From positions 620,001 through 684,000 of the forward strand of contig CAWHOY010000006.1 of assembly GCA_963831155.1 (NCBI GenBank): a DNA stretch of 64,000 nt, in the 5' to 3' direction. The notes under the pieces are model-generated. The model did no database searches. It was given only the letters and a program-made list of their open reading frames with translations, and was not told the DNA's origin. This DNA is from CAVRXQ01 sp963831155. GTDB taxonomy: Bacteria; Actinomycetota; Acidimicrobiia; Acidimicrobiales; Bog-793. This document shows, piece after piece, positions 17,633-26,765 of this stretch; positions within the stretch are counted from its first letter, which is position 1; each line of letters starts with the position of its first letter. Made by a program: the position numbers and the translations under genes.

Positions 17633-18075
17633 AGAAGTACCGCAGGGCGCGTGCCGCAGCGATCGTCGCCGGCATCTTCGCCGTGCTCACCCTCGCAACG
17701 GGATTCCCCCTGGCGACGTTGTTGCACCAGCGCGCAGAGATCGCCGGCGCGGTGCGCGAGCTCGAACACGTCCGCTCGCACAACGCGGCTCTCGGGCGTG
17801 AGGTGAAGAGCCTGTCGAGGCGCGCGACGATCGTCGGGCTCGCCCAGTCCGACTACGGGCTCGAGTTCAAGGGCGAGCGTGCCGTCGTCATCCTGCCGAG
17901 CAGGAACGCACGAACCGCTGAGGGGACAACCCTCACGCCGACGAAGCTGCCGGCATCGGACTTCGTCCCGACGGCCGCGACGACCTGGGAGGCCTCCGCT
18001 CCTTCCGGCTCTGGGCGGTCGGGCTTTTGGGGACGCGTCCTGCGCCACCTCGAGTTCTGGAGGGGCGTCTTCTAG
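17629..18075 (+). CDS. FtsB/DivIC-like septum formation initiator protein
   Basis: 148 residues with one N-terminal membrane segment (about residues 9-32, AAAIVAGIFAVLTLATGFPL), a short coiled coil (HQRAEIAGAVRELEHVRSHN) and a small conserved tail motif (AQSDYGLEF). This is the DivIC/FtsB layout, a bitopic member of the divisome that bridges FtsL and FtsQ. The start GTG 17629 overlaps the enolase stop. The eno-ftsB-DUF501-ppx order is a known actinobacterial arrangement, which supports the call. The C-terminal 50 residues are Ser/Thr/Pro-rich and variable. Confidence 0.85.
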   Translation: MKKYRRARAAAIVAGIFAVLTLATGFPLATLLHQRAEIAGAVRELEHVRSHNAALGREVKSLSRRATIVGLAQSDYGLEFKGERAVVILPSRNARTAEGTTLTPTKLPASDFVPTAATTWEASAPSGSGRSGFWGRVLRHLEFWRGVF

Positions 18076-18081
18076 GAACGC

Positions 18082-19116
18082 TCAAAGCCCGAGGATCGCC
18101 GAACACGCCGGCCAGGGCGCCCAGCCGCTCTGACGGTAAAGGGTGTAGGCGGCGGCGTCTTGGACGTCGGGCGGCGCCTGCGACGGAAGGCCGCTCTCGC
18201 CGAGACCGTCCCAGGTCGAAAGCGAGAACTGGTAAGCGCCGTAGTAGCCGTTGCCGGTGTTGTCCTCGTAGTTGCCGCTCGACTCGCAGCTGCGCAATGC
18301 CGCGAAGTCCGAGGCGAGGGAGCCCGGCGCGACGAACCCGAGGGTGGTGGCACTCGGCGCCGGCGGCCCGGCAGGGTCGCGCTGGGCTGCCGCGGCCGCA
18401 GCGGCGGCAGTCGCAGCGGCGGCGCGTTGCGCGGCGAGCTTTGCCGCCAGTTGCTGCGCGACAAGCTGGGCGATCTCTCCGTTGATCGACTTTTCGAGCT
18501 GCTGTTCGGATGCCAGCGTCGATAAAACCGCGGCGCGCTCGTTGTCCGCCATGACGAGCGCCGCCCGCGCGGCGGCGACGTCTTGCTGTTCGCGTCCGAA
18601 GGCGGCCCTCCAGTTCGCCTGGGCGCGGGTGTAGTCGGCGGCCGCGGTTCTGAGGATAGAAAGCGCCGAGTTCAGGTAAGCCTCGCTCGTCACGAGCTGG
18701 TTGGGCTTTTGTTCGAGGTAAACACCGATATCGGTCGAAGAGCCCGCCTCGACGTAGGCGGTGGCGGCGGCGACCGACGCTGCGCGGCGATCCGTCGCGA
18801 CGAGGCCTCCGAGCCGTCGGACGGCGGCCGCGGAGACCTTGGCCGCAGCGCCCTCTTTCTGCAGCTCGGCACGATCGGCGAGGTAGGACTCGCCGAGTGA
18901 GTTCAGATCCGCGTCGTCCTCGGCGATCTTCGCCGCGATCGCTGCCGCCCTGGCCCTAAGCGTGCCAGTCGAAGTCGACGCCGAAGCCGGCACCGAAGAA
19001 GAAAGGAGGACCGCCAACAGCACGCCCGCTGCCGCGCCGGCCCCGATCCGGCGGCGGGAGTAGGGCGGTGCTTCGGCCCGGCGCGGGCGAGCCGCCTCCG
19101 AGCGGGCGTGAGGCAC
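18082..19116 (-). CDS. Secreted transglycosylase-like (Rpf-type) domain protein with coiled coil
   Basis: A long basic N-region, then a signal peptide (RRRIGAGAAAGVLLAVLLSS, cleaved near ASAS), then about 170 residues of Ala-rich helical coiled coil. The C-terminal transglycosylase-like domain shows LRSCESSGNYEDNTGNGYYG, YQFSLSTWDGLG and AAYTLYRQSGWAPWP. That domain is the lysozyme-like fold shared with resuscitation-promoting factors; the Glu in SCESSGNY is the expected catalytic acid. It probably trims peptidoglycan outside the cell. GTG 19116 is one possible start; GTG 19173 would add 19 residues but leaves only 32 bases to the divergent gene. Convergent with the ftsB-like gene. Confidence 0.8.
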   Translation of the reverse strand: MPHARSEAARPRRAEAPPYSRRRIGAGAAAGVLLAVLLSSSVPASASTSTGTLRARAAAIAAKIAEDDADLNSLGESYLADRAELQKEGAAAKVSAAAVRRLGGLVATDRRAASVAAATAYVEAGSSTDIGVYLEQKPNQLVTSEAYLNSALSILRTAAADYTRAQANWRAAFGREQQDVAAARAALVMADNERAAVLSTLASEQQLEKSINGEIAQLVAQQLAAKLAAQRAAAATAAAAAAAAQRDPAGPPAPSATTLGFVAPGSLASDFAALRSCESSGNYEDNTGNGYYGAYQFSLSTWDGLGESGLPSQAPPDVQDAAAYTLYRQSGWAPWPACSAILGL

Positions 19117-19205
19117 GGAAAAGACGTTACCTGCAGGACAATCCCCGCCCAGAGAAATTGGCACCGCCACCACGGCTGCCGGTACGAGGCCGATAACCTG
19201 CGCAA

Positions 19206-21095
19206 ATGGCCGATGTGGCGGTGCTGATCGCGCCCCGATCGGGCGCGCGCACGCCGTGGGCGACGATCGAGCGAGCCGCCACGGCGGCGAAGGCGGCCGG
19301 GTTCTTCGAAGTCATCCTGGTACTCGCCGAGGGGCATCGCGTCGACCGGGCCCCGACCGGCGTGATCGTCGTGATCGACGGCGCCGAGCCCTCAGACGAC
19401 GCGACCGCGCTGCAGGTGGCGGTGGACGTCGCCAATCGGATCCGGGCGGCGTCGGTCGGCGTGGCGCTTGAGAGTGCTTTCAGCAACGAGGACACCGTCA
19501 CCGACGCGAAGGCCTGGTCCCTTTTGCTCGCACGGTCGCCGCGGCCGGTCGTCGTCGGCACCGTCGACCACAAAGAGTCCGGGCTCGTCCGGATCGAGGC
19601 GGTGGCATGGCCGCTGTTGCCGCTTAGTGGCGGCGTCGAACGGCTGTGGACCGGCCGCAGCGAATCCGCCGAACGTCGCGATCTCGCCCCGGTCTGGCCG
19701 GGTCGTGAGGAGGCGACGGCGTCGAAGGACGACCGCGCCCTCGTCACGGCGGCGCTTGGCCGCCCGCCCGCCGCCGGGTTCCAAGTCGTCGTGCGGGACC
19801 CCTCCGGTGAGCCGGTGGTGATCAAGAACGCGCCCTTCCTCGACGACGGCACGCCGATGCCGACGAGCTACTGGCTCGTCGGACGCAGGGCCCAGTCGCT
19901 CGTCGGCCGGCTCGAGTCCGCTGGTGGTGTGCACCGCGCCGAAGCGGCGATTCCGCCCGGAGAGCTCGCCGCCGCGCACGAGCGCTACGCAAAGGCCCGC
20001 GACGCCGAGATTCCCTCCGACCACAATGGCCCGCGACCCTCCGGGGGCGTCGGAGGCACGGCGCAAGGCGTGAAGTGCCTCCACGCCCACCTCGCCTGGT
20101 ACCTGGCGGGCGGTGGCGACCCGGTCGGGCGCTGGGTGGCACAACAACTCTCCGGCGAGCTTTCCGGCTCGGTGGCGGCGGTCGACTGCGGGACGAACTC
20201 GACGCGACTGCTCGTCTTATCGCCGACACGCGAGATCCTGCGGCGCGAGATGATCATCACCCGCCTCGGTCAGGGGGTCGACAAGGCCGGCACCCTTTCG
20301 GACGAGGCGATCGACCGCACGCTCGCGGTGCTCCGGCGGTACCGGAAGGAGATGGACGACTTCGGCGTCGTGCGGGTGCGCGCCGCGGCGACGTCGGCGA
20401 CGCGCGACGCCTCGAACTCCGATGCGTTCTTCGACCCGGCAGAGGCGATCCTCGGCGTCCGCCCGGAGCTGTTGGAGGGAACCGAGGAGGGTCGCTTGGC
20501 GTTTCTCGGCGCCACCGGGGCGCTCGACCCCTCGGGCGGCCCCGACCTCGTCGTCGATCTCGGCGGCGGATCGACAGAACTTGTCGCGGGTGGTGACGAC
20601 CCCGGGGCGGCGCCGGTCGCCGTGGTCTCACTCGACATCGGCTGTGTGCGGGTGACGGAGCGATTTCTCGCCCACGACCCACCCGAAGCGGCCGAGCTCG
20701 CTTCGGCGCGGACCTACGTGCGCGGCGTCGTCGATGGGGCGCTCGACGAGATCCCGGCTCTCAAGGTGCCGCGCCGCATGGTCGGTGTCGCGGGAACGAT
20801 CTCCACGCTTGTCGCCTTGGCGCTCGGTCTCGACGGCTACGACTCCGAGAAGGTGCACCTGGCGCGGCTCTCGCGCGACACCGTCGAAAGCTGGCTCGCC
20901 ACCTTGGCCGCAGAGACCGCCGAGCAGCGGCGGGCACGCGGAGCGATCGAGCCCGGTCGGGCCGACGTCATCGTCGGCGGCGCAGCGGTGCTCGCCGAGG
21001 TGATGGCGGCGCTCTGTTTCGACGAGCTCGTCCATTCCGAACACGACATCTTGGACGGGATCGCCGAGGAGCTTCTCGTTCCGATCGCCCGCTGA
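19206..21095 (+). CDS. Three-part protein: nucleotidyltransferase-like, DUF501 and Ppx/GppA phosphatase domains
   Basis: 629 residues. Residues 1-170 resemble a degenerate MobA-type nucleotidyltransferase fold: it begins VAVLIAPRSG instead of the LAGGxSxRMG loop, so it may not bind nucleotide normally. Residues about 178-308 match DUF501, with VVVRDPSGEPVVIKN, PTSYWLVG and GVKCLHAHLAWYLAGG. Residues about 323-629 are the Ppx/GppA exopolyphosphatase fold, with AVDCGTNSTRLLV, RAAATSATRDA, EGTEEGRLAF and VVDLGGGSTEL. Ppx/GppA enzymes cleave polyphosphate or pppGpp. In most actinobacteria DUF501 and Ppx are separate neighbours downstream of ftsB; here they are one continuous frame with an extra N-terminal module. 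No in-frame stop or obvious join artefact is visible. Confidence 0.85.
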   Translation: MADVAVLIAPRSGARTPWATIERAATAAKAAGFFEVILVLAEGHRVDRAPTGVIVVIDGAEPSDDATALQVAVDVANRIRAASVGVALESAFSNEDTVTDAKAWSLLLARSPRPVVVGTVDHKESGLVRIEAVAWPLLPLSGGVERLWTGRSESAERRDLAPVWPGREEATASKDDRALVTAALGRPPAAGFQVVVRDPSGEPVVIKNAPFLDDGTPMPTSYWLVGRRAQSLVGRLESAGGVHRAEAAIPPGELAAAHERYAKARDAEIPSDHNGPRPSGGVGGTAQGVKCLHAHLAWYLAGGGDPVGRWVAQQLSGELSGSVAAVDCGTNSTRLLVLSPTREILRREMIITRLGQGVDKAGTLSDEAIDRTLAVLRRYRKEMDDFGVVRVRAAATSATRDASNSDAFFDPAEAILGVRPELLEGTEEGRLAFLGATGALDPSGGPDLVVDLGGGSTELVAGGDDPGAAPVAVVSLDIGCVRVTERFLAHDPPEAAELASARTYVRGVVDGALDEIPALKVPRRMVGVAGTISTLVALALGLDGYDSEKVHLARLSRDTVESWLATLAAETAEQRRARGAIEPGRADVIVGGAAVLAEVMAALCFDELVHSEHDILDGIAEELLVPIAR

Positions 21096-21121
21096 GTCTT
21101 GCGGGCGGGCTTTGCATCGAA

Positions 21122-22345
21122 TCAGCGCGGTGCGGCGACCTGTGTGCCCAGAACGAGCTCGGCGCTGCGGGCGACGAACGTGTCCATGTCGCCGTGTTTC
21201 GCGAGCGCGTAGCGCTGGGCTCGACGAGCGAGATTGCGGCCGAGCGGCGTGTGGACGATAACGCGTGCGCCGTCGAACAACTCGCCGACGTCGCGGTACC
21301 AAAGGCCGCCGTTCGCCGTCGCGACGTGTGCTTTCGCCGCCGTGTCATCGGGAACCAGCACGGGCACCCCGTACAGCATCGACTCGATCGCCAGGCGGCC
21401 GACGGGTCCTTGCGGACGGACGTCGACGGTCAAGGTGGCGTGCGCAACCAGCCGGGAGAAGTTCACGCGGTTGTAGTTGACCTGTAGCGGCAGTGCATCC
21501 CTTTTGTTGGAGGCCCACCACCGCACGCCGTCGACCTCTACGACGGTGATCCTGCCGAGCACCTCGCGCAGGACTTCTCTTGTCACCGGTCGCGGCGCGC
21601 GCGGGGTACGGGGAGGCCAGTCACGCACCAACAGCACGTAGCGGCCGAAGCGGCCGAGACCCGCCAGAGGCCCGGAACGGGCGTGGATGTTCGAGGAGAA
21701 GGCGAGTTCGATCGGCACCACGTCGGTCGCTCTTGATGGGTCGATGCGAATGATCGCGTCCGGCTCGTCGGGATGGATCGTGCCGATCGCGTCGGCGGCG
21801 TCGATCAGGCGGGCGAGATCCCCGGGCACGAGATCCCGGTCCGAACAGAACGGGATCGCGACGACCCGTGGCCGTCCCGGATCGCCCCGCCGTCCGAGCG
21901 CGTCGAGGTCCCAGGGTTGGTAGGAGCCGACGAGCATCACCGCCTTTGGCGCCACCTCTCGCAGCACTTCGGCGACGCCGGGTGCCTCCCCGTCGTACTC
22001 GCGCAACAACGTCAGCGCCGCCGCCGACACGTCGCCGCTCGTCTGGTCCCCGCCGATCGCCGAACGCAACAGCGCGGCGCGAGTCGGCTGCGAGCCCAAC
22101 AGCGCGGCAGGCCGCACGTCAAAGACGCTGTCGGCGTAACGGCCGAAGACTCCGTCGCTCAGATGGATCACCGTCACGTCGGCGTGACGGGCAAGGGCGC
22201 CGGCGAGCAGGCGGGTGACGCCGACGACTTCGATCGGCGGTTCGCCCCAGTACGGCGTGACGATCGCGACAGCTGGGCGGCGTCGTCGCGGCCGCTGCGC
22301 GATGCCGGTCACCGTCTGTCGGTCAGGCGTGCTCTTCGCGCTCAT
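21122..22345 (-). CDS. GT-B fold glycosyltransferase (GT4-like)
   Basis: 407 residues. The N-terminal half begins VAIVTPYWGEPPIEVVGV, typical of the acceptor-side Rossmann domain in GT4-like enzymes. The C-terminal half has VDVRPQGPVGRLAIESMLYG followed by PVLV, matching the sugar-nucleotide-binding E-x7-E type region. It should add a sugar to a lipid or polysaccharide on the cytosolic face. The start overlaps the stop of the next upstream gene by 23 bases, and the three genes at 21122-24643 form one minus-strand cluster. The donor sugar and acceptor cannot be told from the sequence. Confidence 0.75.
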   Translation of the reverse strand: MSAKSTPDRQTVTGIAQRPRRRRPAVAIVTPYWGEPPIEVVGVTRLLAGALARHADVTVIHLSDGVFGRYADSVFDVRPAALLGSQPTRAALLRSAIGGDQTSGDVSAAALTLLREYDGEAPGVAEVLREVAPKAVMLVGSYQPWDLDALGRRGDPGRPRVVAIPFCSDRDLVPGDLARLIDAADAIGTIHPDEPDAIIRIDPSRATDVVPIELAFSSNIHARSGPLAGLGRFGRYVLLVRDWPPRTPRAPRPVTREVLREVLGRITVVEVDGVRWWASNKRDALPLQVNYNRVNFSRLVAHATLTVDVRPQGPVGRLAIESMLYGVPVLVPDDTAAKAHVATANGGLWYRDVGELFDGARVIVHTPLGRNLARRAQRYALAKHGDMDTFVARSAELVLGTQVAAPR

Positions 22346-22799
22346 CGATGCGGTCTTCCAAGTGACGGGCGAGGTCCAGTAAATCGGCGCGGACCGCTTC
22401 GAGGAGGTCGCGCTCGTCGCGGAACGAAACGTCGTCCAACCGCCTGGCGATGTAGTCGATCGACTGTGCGAGCGCGGCGCGGTAGGCGTGTTCCTTGCCG
22501 AGGTAATCGCTCAACGCGACGTTGACGACCTTGTACATGATTCGGTGGATGAGCGTCTTCGGACCCCAACCGCGACCGCGGAAGTTGAGCGCGTCGGACA
22601 TGTCCCAGTGCGCGTGCAGGTGGTCGATGCTCTCGATGAGGAACGCGGGCTCACGGTTCTGGTGGCCGGGGAGGCTCTCGACGCTTGCTTGCGGGGCCCA
22701 CGTCCGCGGGTAGCGCTCGCGCCCCTCGGCGACGACCGCCCTTATGCGGTCGACGATTTGGGCGGAGTCAACACCGTTGTCGTGAGGTACGTCTCCCAC
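22323..22799 (-). CDS. Small helical protein of a glycosyltransferase cluster, function unknown
   Basis: 158 residues from GTG 22799, chosen because AGGAGG sits 7 bases upstream; the ATG at 22844 has no such site and would overlap the neighbour further. The protein is soluble and mainly helical, with IDHLHAHWDMSD, FRGRGWGPKTLIHRIMYKVV and a charged C-terminal helix. The segment resembles the small helical stretches found next to, or fused to, glycosyltransferases in surface-polysaccharide loci. I do not recognise a catalytic motif. It overlaps both neighbours, which implies tight co-expression with the two glycosyltransferases. An accessory or length-control role is only a guess. Confidence 0.6.
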   Translation of the reverse strand: MGDVPHDNGVDSAQIVDRIRAVVAEGRERYPRTWAPQASVESLPGHQNREPAFLIESIDHLHAHWDMSDALNFRGRGWGPKTLIHRIMYKVVNVALSDYLGKEHAYRAALAQSIDYIARRLDDVSFRDERDLLEAVRADLLDLARHLEDRIDEREEHA

Positions 22800-24643
22800 C
22801 TCGCGTCCTCCTGTGCGTTCGAAATCGGGCACCAGTCTCTCCATTTGCTCAACAGCGCGTTGTGGTACGGATCGCCTGTCGCGATCATCTCGCCCCAGCG
22901 GTCGAGGATCATCCGCACCGCGATCGCCTCTTCGACGTGGCCGCGGGTGCGTGACTCATGGTGCACGAGCTCGCAGAGCGGCGTGTACACGACGAGGTAG
23001 CCCTCGGCGCGCAGGCTCAAGCAATAGTGCACGTCGTTAAAGCTCGCCGGCAGCGTCTCGTCGAAGCCACCGAGTGACTCGAAGCGTTCTCGTGGCGTCA
23101 TCATGCAGGCGCCTGTCACCGCGGTCGCGTTGCGCGTCGTGACCGCCATGCCGAGGTAGCCGGGCTTGTCCTGGGGAAGGCCGCGCATGACGTGCGCCGC
23201 CAGTCCGCCGAGGCCGACGACGACTCCGGCGTGTTGGATCGATCCGTCGGGGTACAAAAGCCGCGCCCCGACGGCGCCGACCTCGGGGCGGGTGGCGTGG
23301 CCGACGAGCGCGTCGAGCCAGCGGGGCTTCCTCGCCTCGATGTCGTTGTTCAAAAACAACAGCATCTCGCCGACGCACTCGCGCACGGCCTGGTTGTTGA
23401 TCGCCGACCAGTTGAAGGGCCCGGGCGCACGGATGAGCCGGACGCCGGGCTGTTCCAAGAGCCGGTCGATGAGGGCGAAGGTCTCGGGAAGTTCGCTGTC
23501 GTTGTCGACGAGGACCAGCTCGAATCGGCCGTAGCCCGGGTTGGCGCGGATCGAGGCGCAGCACGTGGCGAGCAAGCCCGGCTCGTCGCGAAAGGGTATG
23601 ACGATGCTGACGAGCGGGGATTTCGTGATCGGGTGGCGGACGTTGCGAAAACCGCGCACCGGGCCCTCCTCGATGATCGCGGAAGGCTCGCCGCGACGTT
23701 TCAGCGCGTCGGCGACGGCGCGCGCCGAACCCGGCTCGGCGGAGAAGCGGTGAGGGCTTCCGTCGCTGCGGCGGTGGTATGCGATCCGCGCGAGGTGCAC
23801 GATGCGCCGCGCCCGCTCGGTGACGCGCAATGCGAGGTCGTGCTCGGCGGCGATACCGAAACCGGGCCGGAAGCCACCGAGCTCCTGGACGAGCGCGCGG
23901 CGGTAGGCAACCGAGCGACCGAGGTAGTCGGTGCTCAACAACAGATCTGGTGACCAGTCCGGCTTGAGGATCGGCGAGGATCGCTCGCCCTCTTGGTCGA
24001 TGCGGTCCTCGTCCGCGTAGACGACGTCGACGTCTTCGCCGTCGATGAGCCCTTCTTCGAGCACGGCGAAGCAACCGGACGCGAGCGCGTCCCGCACGCC
24101 GAGCAGCACGACGAACTCGCCTTCGGCGATCCCGATCGCCTCATTGAGCGCTGCCTCGCGCGTGTCTCCGGCGCTGACATTGCGCACGCGCCGGTCCGTT
24201 TGCATCAGCGAAGTGAGCACGGCCGCCCGCACGACGTCGCGTCCGTGATCGGCGACGATCAGCTCCCAATTCGGCATCGTCTGGTGGAAGACCGACCCGG
24301 CACTCAGCGCGAGGGACGCGTCGGACCCCTCGGGCGCGTAGGTGATCGCCGAGATGAGCGGGATGCGAAAGCGCGGTCGGCGCGTGCGGGGGGTGCGGCG
24401 CGGCGGCGGTAGCAGGATCGCTTCGCCGCGGCGACGGAGCCAGTGGTGATAGGCGAGCGTGTCCTCGGCGGCGTCGAGCGGGTAGCGGCCGTTGTTGAGG
24501 CCGTTGCCGATCGGGTTCGACACCTCGGTGGCGGAGGCAACGTCGGGCGACTGGATCCGCGAAAGTTCGAGTTCGGCCCACTCGACCGCCGACGCGATGC
24601 GGGCGCGCTCTTGCGGATTCGAATGTGTGCGATCTTCAGTCAT
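22742..24643 (-). CDS. Tandem family 2 glycosyltransferase
   Basis: About 633 residues from ATG 24643, with two GT-A domains. The first (about residues 95-345) shows FHQTMPNWELIVADHG, VVYADEDRI and the ending GFRPGFGIAAEHDLALRV. The second (about 345-600) shows SIVIPFRDEPGLLATCCASI, VLVDNDSE, FLNNDIEA, DGSIQHAGVVVG and GGFDETL. This layout is typical of rhamnosyl- or galactofuranosyl-type enzymes that build O-antigen, galactan or S-layer glycans. The longer start at 24751 would leave only 24 bases to the divergent GNAT gene, so I prefer 24643, which has GAGGTC upstream. First gene of the three-gene cluster. Confidence 0.85.
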   Translation of the reverse strand: MTEDRTHSNPQERARIASAVEWAELELSRIQSPDVASATEVSNPIGNGLNNGRYPLDAAEDTLAYHHWLRRRGEAILLPPPRRTPRTRRPRFRIPLISAITYAPEGSDASLALSAGSVFHQTMPNWELIVADHGRDVVRAAVLTSLMQTDRRVRNVSAGDTREAALNEAIGIAEGEFVVLLGVRDALASGCFAVLEEGLIDGEDVDVVYADEDRIDQEGERSSPILKPDWSPDLLLSTDYLGRSVAYRRALVQELGGFRPGFGIAAEHDLALRVTERARRIVHLARIAYHRRSDGSPHRFSAEPGSARAVADALKRRGEPSAIIEEGPVRGFRNVRHPITKSPLVSIVIPFRDEPGLLATCCASIRANPGYGRFELVLVDNDSELPETFALIDRLLEQPGVRLIRAPGPFNWSAINNQAVRECVGEMLLFLNNDIEARKPRWLDALVGHATRPEVGAVGARLLYPDGSIQHAGVVVGLGGLAAHVMRGLPQDKPGYLGMAVTTRNATAVTGACMMTPRERFESLGGFDETLPASFNDVHYCLSLRAEGYLVVYTPLCELVHHESRTRGHVEEAIAVRMILDRWGEMIATGDPYHNALLSKWRDWCPISNAQEDARWETYLTTTVLTPPKSSTA

Positions 24644-24775
24644 GACCTCGACAGCCGCCCATCGCGGATCGGCGCGGGCGGGCCGCAGCAAGTGTACGTG
24701 GCGATCTGCGAGCATTAACGGGTGGGGAGAGCGCCGTGACCAGGTTCGCAAGAGATCGGTGAGGGCGTCTGCGTC

Positions 24776-25390
24776 ATGGCGGAACTGAGCGTCGCTGAGG
24801 CTGGGCCCGAGCTCGTCGGTCGCCGTGTCGTCTTGCGGCCGCTCCGGTCAGACGACTACCGGGCATGGCACGCGGTGCGGTCGCGCTCGCGGGAGTGGCT
24901 GATCCATTGGGAGCCCAGACCGGCAGGCACGTCGTTCCCACCGGAGGACCGCGCCACCTTCACGGCTCGTTGTGCGATGCGCGAGCGCGACCGGCAGCTC
25001 GGCACGGCGTACGGCTTCGGCATTTTTGTTGGGGGCGAGTTCGCTGGCGAGATCAACCTCTCGGGGATCTCTCGGGGTGCCTCACAGTCGGCGACCCTCG
25101 GCTACTGGATCGACCAAAAGCAGGCGGGTCGCGGCTACATGCCCGAGTCGTGCGTGGTGGTGCTCGGCTTCGCGTTCGAAGAGCTCGGGTTGCATCGTGT
25201 GCAGGTCTCGATCATCCCCCGCAACATAAAGAGCCGACGCGTTGTCGAAAAGCTCGGACTGCGAGAAGAGGGGATCGCGAAGGGATACCTCGAGATCGAC
25301 GGCGTCTGGGAAGACCACATGTGCTATGCGATCACCGCCGAGGAGTGGCGCAAACGACGCGCTCGTTATCGCACGGAGTGGATCGACTGA
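24776..25390 (+). CDS. GNAT-family acetyltransferase, RimJ/RimL-like
   Basis: 204 residues. It begins with the RimJ-like phrase VGRRVVLRPLRSDDYRAWHAV and has the acetyl-CoA loop KQAGRGYMPESCVVVLGFAF, LHRVQVSIIPRNIKSRRVVEKLG and REEGIAKGYLEIDGVWEDH. This is the pattern of ribosomal-protein alanine acetyltransferases, which acetylate N-termini of proteins such as S5 or L12; related enzymes act on other amines. It stands alone: divergent from the glycosyltransferase cluster and convergent with the NlpC/P60 gene. No specific target can be read from the sequence. Confidence 0.85.
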   Translation: MAELSVAEAGPELVGRRVVLRPLRSDDYRAWHAVRSRSREWLIHWEPRPAGTSFPPEDRATFTARCAMRERDRQLGTAYGFGIFVGGEFAGEINLSGISRGASQSATLGYWIDQKQAGRGYMPESCVVVLGFAFEELGLHRVQVSIIPRNIKSRRVVEKLGLREEGIAKGYLEIDGVWEDHMCYAITAEEWRKRRARYRTEWID

Positions 25391-25409
25391 AGTTGGCGTC
25401 GCCCTCGGG

Positions 25410-26645
25410 CTACGGCCGGCCCGCTCCGACGAAGCCGTAGTAGTACATCGGTGAGTACGAGACGGCCTCGCCGGTCTCGGGCGCCTGGATGATCGTCTCG
25501 GAGCCGTACTCTCCGGACCCGACGTACATCGCGACATGCGTGACGGGATCGGGGCCGTCGTTCGGGAACGAATAGAAAAGCAGATCCCCGGGCTCGATCT
25601 GTGACAGCGGAACCGGCTGCGACTCCCGGTACTGGTACCAGGCGCTGTGGGTGAGGCTCACTCCCGCCGCCGACCAGGCGACCATCGTCAATCCCGAGCA
25701 GTCGAAGCCGAGCGGCCCAGCGCCTCCCCACACGTAGGGAATCCCAACGAACCTCTCTGCGGTCGCGACGGCGAGGTCGCCCTGTGGCGTCGAACCGGCG
25801 GCTTCGAGCGGCGCGTGGCCGGCTTCGCTCGCGAGGGCGGCCTGTGCTTGTGCCGCCTCGGCAGCTGCTGCAGCCTCCGGGTCGAAACTGCCGAACAGAC
25901 CAGCGACCGCCGCGTCGTTGGAGGCGGCGAGCGCGCTGGCGTTGCGGGCGGCGGCGGAGCGCGCCGCCGCGGCCGCTTCTGCGGCGGCGAGGGCGGCCGC
26001 AGCCTCCTGCTCGGCGATGAGGCGGGCAATGCGGCCCTTCACCGCCCTCAGCGTCGATCGTGCATTCGCCGCGTCGGTCGCGGCACTTGCTTGCGCGCTC
26101 GCGGCTTGCACTCGCGCGGTGTTCGCGATCGAGATCTGCTTGCGGGCGTTCGCTTCGTCGGTCTCGAGCTTTGTTTCTGCGGTGCTGAGCTTCACCACCG
26201 CGTCGTGGAGGTTGCGGGCTGCGATGCCGGCGTAGGTCGTGAGGGTGCCTTCGTCAGGAACAGAGGACGTGATCGCCGCACCGAACTGTGCGACGGCCGA
26301 GGCGCCGAAGACGTACTCCTCGACCGCCGCTGACATCACCCGTCGCTTCTCTTGCGCGACGGCGACGTTCTCGCGCTGCACGTCGATGCGAATCACGACG
26401 AATCGCGCCTTCGCCTGCTCCTCGACGACGCGGGCCTGGTCGTAGTGCTCGCCGGCGATCTGTTGCTGTTCGATCTCTGCAGAGATGAACCGTGTCAGGT
26501 GCGCGGCGCGTTGTTTTGCGGCGCGGATCTGGGCGTTCGTCGGCGCGGTCGGATTCCCGGCCGCCCCCGACTCGCCAGCGACTCCGAAGAGCACGCTCAT
26601 ACCAACCAGGAGCACCGAGAAGCACCTGGTCACCACAGGGATCAT
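25410..26645 (-). CDS. Secreted NlpC/P60 peptidoglycan endopeptidase with coiled coil
   Basis: 411 residues. A signal peptide (CFSVLLVGMSVLFGVAG) is followed by a roughly 230-residue Ala-rich coiled coil, then the C-terminal NlpC/P60 domain. The catalytic Cys is in GFDCSGLTMV (about residue 315) and the catalytic His in THVAMYVG (about residue 369). PYVWGGAGP is the usual lead-in. Such RipA-like proteins cut peptide stems in the wall during cell separation. The coiled coil probably keeps the enzyme inactive or places it at the division site, as with FtsEX-controlled hydrolases. It has the same coiled-coil-plus-hydrolase design as the Rpf-like protein at 18082. Confidence 0.9.
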   Translation of the reverse strand: MIPVVTRCFSVLLVGMSVLFGVAGESGAAGNPTAPTNAQIRAAKQRAAHLTRFISAEIEQQQIAGEHYDQARVVEEQAKARFVVIRIDVQRENVAVAQEKRRVMSAAVEEYVFGASAVAQFGAAITSSVPDEGTLTTYAGIAARNLHDAVVKLSTAETKLETDEANARKQISIANTARVQAASAQASAATDAANARSTLRAVKGRIARLIAEQEAAAALAAAEAAAAARSAAARNASALAASNDAAVAGLFGSFDPEAAAAAEAAQAQAALASEAGHAPLEAAGSTPQGDLAVATAERFVGIPYVWGGAGPLGFDCSGLTMVAWSAAGVSLTHSAWYQYRESQPVPLSQIEPGDLLFYSFPNDGPDPVTHVAMYVGSGEYGSETIIQAPETGEAVSYSPMYYYGFVGAGRP

Positions 26646-26765
26646 TTGTTCACTTTGCCCACATTGTGCCCAAGTGTAAAGCCAGGACGGCGAATCTCCT
26701 GGTGAGCGGTGTGGTGGTGCTTGCTAGCGTCCACCAACGTTCTGCTGGGTGGCGTCGGAGGGGCT

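Noticed and set aside
16299..26663. The 12-mer ACTTTGCCCACA shared by the eno upstream region (16299-16310) and the NlpC/P60 upstream region (26652-26663)
   Set aside because: Matches of this length are expected by chance in 64 kb; the flanks do not match.
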